Shown: positions 5,609 to 10,450 of the stretch, piece by piece | Layout: each line of letters starts with the position of its first letter | Numbering within the stretch: the first letter of the stretch is position 1 | Source of the DNA: an uncultured Lentisphaeria bacterium | GTDB lineage: Bacteria; Verrucomicrobiota; Lentisphaeria; Victivallales; UBA1829 | Length of the DNA: 10,450 bases | Direction of reading: 5' to 3' | Assembly (NCBI GenBank): GCA_905197955.1 | Contig: CAJKAR010000075.1 | Span: 1 to 10,450, forward strand | The notes under the pieces: generated by a model | Told to the model about the DNA's origin: nothing | Databases searched by the model: none | Seen by the model: only the letters and a program-made list of their open reading frames with translations | Made by a program: the position numbers and the translations under genes

Positions 5609-5985
5609 ATGCCTTTTGAAATTGGGACTTTTCCGTTACGTTATTTGCACTCCCGCAAGAATTGTCGGGGGACTATATAGATTTGCTGAACGCCAATCAC
5701 GCTGGCAGCATAGATTTGGTGAAAGATGAGCCGGGGATTGGCTGGGCGTCAGGACGTTGTCTGCTGGATTCAAAAATAGAGCAAAGCACCGTGCTTTGGA
5801 ACAATCTGATTTACATCAGTCTGCGCAAAGCGGAGCGCAAGATTTCATCTTCTATGCTTAAGGCATGGTGCCAGCAGGAGGAACTGGTCTGGATGCGCGC
5901 CAACGGACGTAGCAACGTGTCCTCGAAACAGAAGAAGCAAAGGGCCTCTTCACCAGAATTTATAGGGATAATACGCTTAGTTTGA
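5609..5985 (+). pseudogene. RdgC-like recombination-associated protein, frameshifted and truncated
   Basis: ATG 5609 is preceded by AGGAG at six bases and opens MPFEIGTF. The frame then stops at 5678. Loss of one T in the run at 5629-5632 restores a continuous reading: SVTLFALPQELSGDYIDLLN, and on to EPGIGWASGRCLLD, a hydrophobic LIYISLRKA strand and SSKQKK. This order (GW-x2-GR-x-LLD, LR strand, SK-x-QKK) is the N-terminal half of RdgC-like proteins, which in Escherichia coli are ring-shaped DNA-binding proteins that modulate RecA. RdgC-like proteins are normally much longer. Here similarity ends near 5940 and the frame runs into a stop at 5985, so the C-terminal half is missing. The break coincides with the beginning of the AT-rich segment that carries the GrpB-deaminase gene. 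The assignment comes from pattern memory and is fairly good, not certain. Confidence 0.55.
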
Positions 5986-6022
5986 GCGTAACTTACAAGA
6001 ACTGGATAAGGAGTGATTTATT

Positions 6023-6943
6023 ATGCCACAGCATATAACCGTTGTAAATTATGATCCGGAATGGCCGTCAAAATATGTACGAGAGCGGGACTATATTACC
6101 GAAATACTGAAAGATAATTGTATTTCTATCTACCATATTGGAAGTACATCCGTTCCGGGACTGGCTGCAAAACCCATTATCGATATTATGGTAGTCGTCA
6201 GGAAGCTTGAGAGGGTAGATACGGTTGCAGAAAAGTTTTCAAACATAGGTTATGAATATCTCGGTGAATTTGGGATAGCGGGTAGGCGTTATCTTCGCAA
6301 AGGCGGTGATGAGCGGACCCATCAAATTCATATTTTTCAAGCAGACGACTGGAACAATATCGGACGGCATCTTGCGTTCCGTGATTATATGCGTACCCAT
6401 GAAAGAGAGCGGAACCAATACGCAAAAATCAAGAAAGACCTTGCACAAAAGTTTCCTTATGATATAGATGGATATTGTGATGGGAAAGAGAATTTTGTTC
6501 GTGAGATGGAAAACTATGCGCTTGCCCAATACGACGGGATATGGGATAAACTGTATATTGCCGCAAGGAAAGTACAGAACGAGAGGAAGCTCTCTCCTCT
6601 GATAGAAGTTGGAAGCGTCTCGGCAGCAATTCTTTCTGCAAAAGGAAATATCTATACGGGGGTTTGCATTGATACAGCTTGTTCATTGGGGATGTGTGCT
6701 GAAAGAAATGCGATTGCAAATATGATAACAAACGAAGAAAGCCAAATCGTAAAATTAGTCGCTGTCATGCCATATGGGAAAGCAGGCATGCCGTGTGGAG
6801 CTTGCCGGGAATTTATGATGCAGTTGAGTAAAACAGCAGGCGAAATAGAAATTTTGTGCGACTATGAAACAAAAAAGGTGATACATCTGAAGTCTTTAAC
6901 CCCCGAATGGTGGAGCTCAGACCAAATGGAAATGAGCGAATGA
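6023..6943 (+). CDS. GrpB nucleotidyltransferase-like / cytidine deaminase-like fusion protein
   Basis: A 306-residue two-domain protein. Residues 1-170 are a GrpB (UPF0157) domain, a nucleotidyltransferase-fold family: VVNYDPEWP at 7-15, YHIGSTSVPGLAAKPIID at 37-54 with the GS signature and D54, and HQIHIF at 100-105. Residues 175-295 are a zinc-dependent deaminase of the cytidine/blasticidin-S type: YTGVCIDTACSLGMCAERNA with C225-A-E227 (zinc ligand and catalytic glutamate) and P257-C-G-A-C261 (the other two ligands). All deaminase key residues are present, so the domain should be active on a free nucleoside or a nucleoside-like antibiotic. The GrpB substrate is unknown. AAGGAG lies nine bases before the start. 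The gene is AT-richer than its flanks, with codon use like low-GC Firmicutes, which suggests transfer. Resistance to a nucleoside antibiotic is an inference. Confidence 0.88.
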   Translation: MPQHITVVNYDPEWPSKYVRERDYITEILKDNCISIYHIGSTSVPGLAAKPIIDIMVVVRKLERVDTVAEKFSNIGYEYLGEFGIAGRRYLRKGGDERTHQIHIFQADDWNNIGRHLAFRDYMRTHERERNQYAKIKKDLAQKFPYDIDGYCDGKENFVREMENYALAQYDGIWDKLYIAARKVQNERKLSPLIEVGSVSAAILSAKGNIYTGVCIDTACSLGMCAERNAIANMITNEESQIVKLVAVMPYGKAGMPCGACREFMMQLSKTAGEIEILCDYETKKVIHLKSLTPEWWSSDQMEMSE

Positions 6944-6954
6944 GGGAATTTTTC

Positions 6955-7002
6955 ATGGAATATAGAGTAATTGACAGAAGCCACTGGTAACGAAAAGAAT
7001 AT
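6955..7002 (+). pseudogene. Probable start remnant of a second cat gene
   Basis: ATG 6955 has GAGGGA seven bases upstream and reads MEYRVIDRSHW, then TAA (6988-6990), then RKEY in the same frame. This follows the invariant opening of type A chloramphenicol acetyltransferases (x-I-D-x3-W-x-RKE-[YH]). The intact cat in this window starts MTNYRLIDVEQWERKEHY. The TAA stands where those proteins have a variable residue, so one base change would restore the frame. Similarity ends at about 7002, where the exonuclease start codon lies, so the rest of the gene was lost at that junction. The match is only 15 residues long and was made by eye. The alternative is a chance short open frame. Confidence 0.4.
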
Positions 7003-7573
7003 GGAAGACGAAAAATTGAAGATACTTGCGGCATTCGACCTGGAGACATCGGGGCTTGACCCGACTGTTCATGATATTATAGAAATAGCCATTGTACCTC
7101 TGAATCAGGATTTCAAACGGTCGGATCTGCCGGAATTCACAGCCCGGATAAAAGCCGTCCATCCAGAGAATGCCGATCCTGAATCCCTGAAAATCAGCGG
7201 GCTCAACCCATTTGAAGGCGAAGATATCCAAAAGGTTGCCACGGATATAACCAAGTGGATGTCGGATAATCATATTGAACGCATCGAGGCTGTGGGACAT
7301 AATCTCAGGTTTGACCTGGATTTCTTCCAGATAAAGTTTCCGTCACTTTCCCGCATATTTTCCAGTTATTGTCACGACAGTATGCAACTTGCTATCGTTA
7401 TCAATGATATTTCTTTACTGCAAACGGGGAAGAAACTTTTTCCGAGCGTCAGTTTACGGAATCTGAAACTTCAGCTTGGGATGGAAGATCCGGTTCAGCA
7501 CCGGTCCATGAATGACGCTCTTGACGCGGCGAAACTCTATCGTCGTCTGCAGACAAAGCTGATCATCAACTGA
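7001..7573 (+). CDS. DEDDh-family 3'-5' exonuclease (DnaQ-like)
   Basis: A 190-residue exonuclease of the DnaQ/epsilon superfamily, which removes nucleotides from 3' ends using two metal ions. Exo I is FDLETSG (D13, E15), Exo II is GHNLRFDLDFF (D105), and Exo III is HRSMNDALDAAKLY (H167, D172, the DEDDh arrangement). There is no polymerase, helicase or BRCT domain, so this is a stand-alone nuclease for repair, recombination or RNA trimming. ATG 7001 is preferred. The in-frame TTG at 6971 would add ten residues derived from the cat-like remnant. The ribosome binding site is weak (AAAAGAA), consistent with a start created or exposed at a recombination junction just before it. It is the first gene of the operon running to the window end, 14 bases before the next start. 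The family call is secure; the biological role is not. Confidence 0.88.
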   Translation: MEDEKLKILAAFDLETSGLDPTVHDIIEIAIVPLNQDFKRSDLPEFTARIKAVHPENADPESLKISGLNPFEGEDIQKVATDITKWMSDNHIERIEAVGHNLRFDLDFFQIKFPSLSRIFSSYCHDSMQLAIVINDISLLQTGKKLFPSVSLRNLKLQLGMEDPVQHRSMNDALDAAKLYRRLQTKLIIN

Positions 7574-7587
7574 CAGGAGCGTTTCCC

Positions 7588-8130
7588 ATGCCGAATATTC
7601 AAAAAATCTTGAACGAAGAAATTCGCCGTTTGGCCCGAAGGGAAATCAGGAACGAGCTTGCAGATCTGAAGAAGCAGCTTGCGTCGATGCGAAAGTCCAT
7701 TACGGAACAAAGCTGTAGAATCAAGGCGTTGGAGGACGTGGTACTCGCGCCTGCGAAGTCGGTACAGCCACCCGTAAATCCTCCGACTGCAGAAAAGCCG
7801 GTACGTGTTACGGCGGGTCGGATCAAAAAGCTGCGAATGAAACTTTGCCTTTCCCAAAGGAATTTCGCTGTTTTGCTGGGCGTTACCCCTAACTCGATTT
7901 ACTATTGGGAATCCGGAAAAATCGAACCGAAAGAGCCCCAGAAACGCAAAATTGCGGCAATCCGTGACGCGGGGAAACGTGAGTTGGCGAAATTGATGGC
8001 GGAGAAGAATATTGTGATAAAATTGAAAGCTCGGGAAAAATCGGGAGAAACAGAAAATGAGCAAAAAGGAGAAAGCGGAAAAACGCAAAGCCAAACTCAA
8101 GGCGAGAAAACAACAGATCGTCCTCAGTGA
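7588..8130 (+). CDS. XRE-type HTH protein with N-terminal coiled coil
   Basis: A 180-residue predicted DNA-binding protein. Residues 1-50 are strongly helical and charged (ILNEEIRRLARREIRNELAD, then LKKQLASMRKSI), a likely coiled coil for dimerisation. A proline-rich linker follows (59-72). The helix-turn-helix is at about 77-125, with KLCLSQRNFAVLLGVTPNSI and YYWESGKIEPK, the usual W-E-x-G-K signature of Cro/C1-type domains. The tail is lysine- and glutamate-rich. Proteins with this coiled-coil plus C-terminal HTH layout are common, mostly unnamed, in many bacterial accessory regions. AGGAG lies eight bases before the start. The last 74 bases overlap the next gene in another frame. It may regulate its own operon, but no operator was identified. 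Confidence 0.8.
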   Translation: MPNIQKILNEEIRRLARREIRNELADLKKQLASMRKSITEQSCRIKALEDVVLAPAKSVQPPVNPPTAEKPVRVTAGRIKKLRMKLCLSQRNFAVLLGVTPNSIYYWESGKIEPKEPQKRKIAAIRDAGKRELAKLMAEKNIVIKLKAREKSGETENEQKGESGKTQSQTQGEKTTDRPQ

Positions 8131-8737
8131 ACAGAGTCTTTCCGCACGTCTGTCCGATGCATTGGAAAAGCTATATGAACCGGTCATGCCGGAATACATA
8201 GACGACTCCAACGGGCCGGATCTTGTTGGTCGCCGGATTGTCTGGCGGATGGGCCAGATCGCCTGGAACATCGTGGTTACCGGGCACAGAGAATCTGTTT
8301 CAGAGGCGTTTCAGCACACTCAATTGAATGCGGAACAGCAAGAAACTGTTCAAAATGAGATTATCGGACTGGTCAAACGCAAATGTGCCGAATTTCCAAA
8401 CCTGCGTACAGCTATCCGGGATTTTTCTGTATTGCTTGTCTGCGGCGTCCCCCGTGTCAAAGTACGTCCGGGCGATACATTCCCGAAAATACCGTTTCCT
8501 GAGTTTTACGCCCCCCAAAGCGAACCGGAGGCCGTTTCAGATATCACTCCGGATGTTGTTCGTGCTCTACGCAAAAGCTTGAAATTGACGCAGATTCAAT
8601 TTGGCGAAATCTTTGGCATAACGTCGAAAAAGGTTTCCGCCTGGGAACATGGCAAAGCAGAACCGACCGAGGAACAAAAACAAAAAATCCAATCTTTGCT
8701 GAAAGAAAATAATGAGCAAGAACGGGAAACACGCTAA
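8057..8737 (+). CDS. Protein of unknown function with C-terminal XRE-type HTH
   Basis: A 226-residue protein. Residues 1-20 are almost entirely lysine, glutamate and alanine. Residues 50-150 form a domain I do not recognise (GRRIVWRMGQIAWNIVVTGH, then RTAIRDFSVLLVCGVPRVKV). A PDVVRALRKSLKLTQIQFGE segment begins a clear helix-turn-helix (about 165-214) ending in VSAWEHGKAEPTEEQ. The HTH resembles that of the preceding gene product but the rest does not, so they are not simple duplicates. The start at 8057 has GGGAG about ten bases upstream and lies 74 bases inside the previous gene, a longer overlap than usual. The Lys-rich N-terminus may be weakly conserved, and a later start such as residue 44 or 65 cannot be excluded. 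It overlaps the following gene by 26 bases. Confidence 0.75.
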   Translation: MSKKEKAEKRKAKLKARKQQIVLSEQSLSARLSDALEKLYEPVMPEYIDDSNGPDLVGRRIVWRMGQIAWNIVVTGHRESVSEAFQHTQLNAEQQETVQNEIIGLVKRKCAEFPNLRTAIRDFSVLLVCGVPRVKVRPGDTFPKIPFPEFYAPQSEPEAVSDITPDVVRALRKSLKLTQIQFGEIFGITSKKVSAWEHGKAEPTEEQKQKIQSLLKENNEQERETR

Positions 8738-9105
8738 TAATATACCACGTCGCAAACGTATGACACGGGAACAGAGGCTGCAGTCGGCCAAATCAACAGG
8801 CTTTCTCTCAAAGCATATTGCGAAAGATATGGTCAGGCATTATGCCCGCTGGTATGGCGTTGATCTGTTGTGTGCGATTGCGTCAATTGGGCTTTGAAGT
8901 ATCTCCTGAACAGGAAGAAGCTGTCAAAACCACTCTACGGAATCGCCAGGAACAGAAACGGAAAAGTCAGGAAGAATCATTCAGTGCGGATATCTCATGT
9001 GATTCCGATGAAACATTTGCATTCATTGCCGGGTACACGTCTGGAGGAGCGCCATATGGGGTTACGTGGGGTGAAATGGAAGATGCTGATGGAGAAGTGA
9101 AATAA
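8712..9105 (+). pseudogene. Small conserved protein (MTREQRLQSAK type) with a single-base frameshift
   Basis: The first frame (8712 to the TGA at 8895-8897) reads to DLLCAIASIGL. The second frame continues from 8881 as RQLGFEVSPEQEEAV to a TAA at 9103-9105. Joining them at one extra G (position 8880) gives one protein of about 130 residues: MTREQRLQSAK, HYARWYGVDLLCAI, QLGFEVSPEQE, and FAFIAGYTSGGAPYGVTWGE near the C-terminus. I recognise this pattern (MTREQRLQSAK, GVDLLCAI, IAGYTSGG-x-PYG-TWEE) as a widespread unnamed family of about this length. Its function is unknown to me. The start is either ATG 8712, overlapping the previous gene by 26 bases, or ATG 8760. The frameshift may be real decay, an assembly error or recoding. 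It is not in a homopolymer run. Confidence 0.65.
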
Positions 9106-10341
9106 ATGAGCAAAAAAAATCACAAGGGCAGGATAAGTTTAGAAAAAGAACTTGAGGACATCTTTTCAGAATTGTCTTTATGTTCGGGCTTGCCTGTAGA
9201 AAATATTGACAACGGGAAAACCGGAAGAAGTGGAAAAAAAAGAGGTCGGCCACCAAAAAATTCCTGTCGGGCATTGATCCCGTTGGACACTGCAAAAATC
9301 CGCCGGGGGTATCTGAAGGAATATAAGCGCCGGAAAAAAGTCCTTGAAAGGTTGGAGGAGCAACTTCAACGGTATGAAGAATCAGACGAGCCGGAGTACC
9401 GTAAATATCTTGCTCGCACGTTCGGTGCGGAACAAACCCTTTTACGCGAGCTGACGGAACAGATACATTTGTGTCAGAACCGATATGAAAAAATTCGCTT
9501 TCTAGCCCATGAATCCCATATGTCGAAGGAAAGGTATTGTTTTACCTTGCGTTCACAGCTTACCTCCGAACAGAATTTCTGGGAACTTCTGGAGATGGAA
9601 TTGCAGAGATTCTTGGAGTCTGGCAGAAAAACACGAGAAGAAGAAAAACGGGAATATGAAAAGAGCGCCCGGGAACTTCGTTCCGCCGTCTTCGGTGTTG
9701 ATGAGGACGAAGATATTGAAATGGACGAAACATGTGAGGACGATGATGATTTTGAAAAAATCTTCCAAAAGCTCTTTGACAATCTTTTGGGAGATGACGA
9801 TAACATTCCGGAGGAAGAATCGGAAGTCAGTGAACTGAAAAAACTGTATCGTGAGCTCTGCCTTCAATATCATCCGGACAGAATGGGAGCTCATGACGCT
9901 AAAACGCAACGCCTTTGGCATGAGATACAGGACGCGTATGTGAATCGTGATCTTGAAGGGTTGCGCGCCATCCGTTCCGGAATCGAATTGGAATCTGGGG
10001 AAACGACTCTCAGCTGTTCTGAAATCGACGAGATGCTCCTGGATATTGAGTGGAGTATTCAGGAGAAACGTTCTGAACTCCGTGCACAAAAAAAGACTCC
10101 GATTTGGGGATTCGCTTCATGGACGGAACAGAAGCGGAAACAGATAGCCAAAGAGATCAAGTCGGAATTCGATCAGAATGCCCAAATGACCAGGTTGCAG
10201 TTACAACGTTTGAAAACGGAATTGGAGCGTCTGCTTCAATGGAAGCCCAAGGAGAAAAAACGTCCAATTCCGCAGAAGAAAACGAATGCGCAGTTGCGTA
10301 ATGAGAAGCTGGCTGACATCCCGGATTTATTTGATTTGTAG
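9106..10341 (+). CDS. J-domain protein with AT-hook-like motif and long coiled coils
   Basis: A 411-residue protein. A basic KKRGRPPKN segment (residues 44-52) matches an AT-hook, a minor-groove DNA-binding motif. Residues 64-190 are long charged helices, likely coiled coil. A very acidic stretch follows (199-215). A J domain lies at about 241-290 (ELKKLYRELCLQYHPDRMGA, then LWHEIQDAYVNRDLEGL), with the HPD tripeptide at 256-258 needed to stimulate DnaK ATPase. It ends in another helical, lysine-rich region (310-400). It lacks the Gly/Phe and zinc regions of DnaJ, so it is a specialised co-chaperone that probably directs DnaK to one partner, perhaps a DNA-bound complex. That last point is inference. 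Its ATG follows the previous stop without a gap, so translation is probably coupled. Proteins of this general type occur in many bacteria without a known role. Confidence 0.82.
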   Translation: MSKKNHKGRISLEKELEDIFSELSLCSGLPVENIDNGKTGRSGKKRGRPPKNSCRALIPLDTAKIRRGYLKEYKRRKKVLERLEEQLQRYEESDEPEYRKYLARTFGAEQTLLRELTEQIHLCQNRYEKIRFLAHESHMSKERYCFTLRSQLTSEQNFWELLEMELQRFLESGRKTREEEKREYEKSARELRSAVFGVDEDEDIEMDETCEDDDDFEKIFQKLFDNLLGDDDNIPEEESEVSELKKLYRELCLQYHPDRMGAHDAKTQRLWHEIQDAYVNRDLEGLRAIRSGIELESGETTLSCSEIDEMLLDIEWSIQEKRSELRAQKKTPIWGFASWTEQKRKQIAKEIKSEFDQNAQMTRLQLQRLKTELERLLQWKPKEKKRPIPQKKTNAQLRNEKLADIPDLFDL

Positions 10342-10450
10342 ATGTCAGATTTCTTTCAAGAGAACTTTTTCCTGTTCCGCCCAAGAGTCGGGAAGACTCC
10401 GGCGGCAACTATCCAGGGAAAGGTCAAGTTCGCCGGAGAGGAGTTTATGA
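10342..10450 (+). CDS. Start of an unknown gene, cut by window edge
   Basis: ATG 10342 follows the J-domain stop directly and keeps an open frame of 36 codons to the edge: MSDFFQENFFLFRPRVGKTP and on through QGKVKFAGEEFM. The composition looks like real coding sequence, and the spacing fits the operon, but no clear ribosome binding site precedes it. A second reading is possible: GGAGAGGAG at 10436-10444 could serve an ATG at 10447, with the 36 codons being leader. I do not recognise the protein, and the visible part is too short for a function. Confidence 0.45.
   Translation, partial: MSDFFQENFFLFRPRVGKTPAATIQGKVKFAGEEFM

Noticed and set aside
6971..7000. TTG start for the exonuclease
   Set aside because: There is no spaced ribosome binding site, and the added residues come from the cat-like remnant in another frame. 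ATG 7001 begins just before the conserved Exo I region.
7537..8271. Long minus-strand open frame of 244 codons
   Set aside because: It is antisense to two clear HTH genes, with a low-complexity Arg/Phe/Ser-rich translation and no motif.
7588..8737. Toxin-antitoxin pair formed by the two HTH genes
   Set aside because: Both products carry DNA-binding domains, and neither shows a known toxin fold or the usual small toxin size.
9474..10089. Minus-strand open frames opposite the J-domain gene
   Set aside because: The Ser/Phe-rich translations mirror the Glu/Lys-rich coding strand and have no domain features.
1..10450. CRISPR arrays and tRNA or rRNA genes
   Set aside because: No regularly spaced direct repeats and no tRNA- or rRNA-like segments were seen on either strand.

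Overview
The window is accessory DNA from a bacterium, most likely Gram-negative (a lipoprotein-type class D beta-lactamase, IS66, IS630 and IS5-family elements, clear Shine-Dalgarno sites). The species cannot be fixed from the sequence. A gut-associated Gram-negative or PVC-type anaerobe would fit, but that is inference. Base composition is mixed: most genes are of medium GC, while the GrpB-deaminase gene (6023-6943) and the IS5-family element are visibly AT-richer.

Layout, left to right. Positions 1 to about 363 are the 3' end of an IS630-family transposase that cuts into an IS66-family element. The IS66 part (346 to about 1291, minus strand) keeps tnpA and tnpB intact, but tnpC stops after 49 codons. 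Next is a compact minus-strand operon (3400 to 1334) of three resistance-type genes: a CatP-group chloramphenicol acetyltransferase, a class D (OXA-like) beta-lactamase made as a lipoprotein, and a GNAT N-acetyltransferase. The last two overlap by ATGA. Just upstream of the operon, in the same orientation, lies a complete 1301-bp IS5-family element (3476-4776) with imperfect terminal inverted repeats and a TTAA target duplication.

Positions 4791-5985 are a zone of gene decay. It holds a frameshifted unknown gene with a cysteine cluster, the C-terminal helix-turn-helix remnant of a recombinase-associated protein, and a frameshifted, truncated RdgC-like gene that still has a recognisable promoter and ribosome binding site. 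An AT-rich acquired segment follows (about 5945-7000). It carries an intact fusion of a GrpB nucleotidyltransferase-like domain to a cytidine/blasticidin-S deaminase-like domain, and then what looks like the first 16 codons of a second, dead cat gene, ending exactly where the next gene starts.

Positions 7001-10450 form a tight plus-strand operon: a DEDDh exonuclease, two different XRE-type helix-turn-helix proteins, a small conserved protein with a single-base frameshift, a large coiled-coil J-domain protein with an AT-hook-like motif, and the start of another gene. This cluster, beside RdgC and recombinase remnants, reads as the backbone of a mobile or integrative element that has collected resistance genes. 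The items most worth following up are the three-gene resistance operon with the IS5 element at its promoter, the GrpB-deaminase fusion, and the exonuclease/HTH/HTH/J-domain operon.
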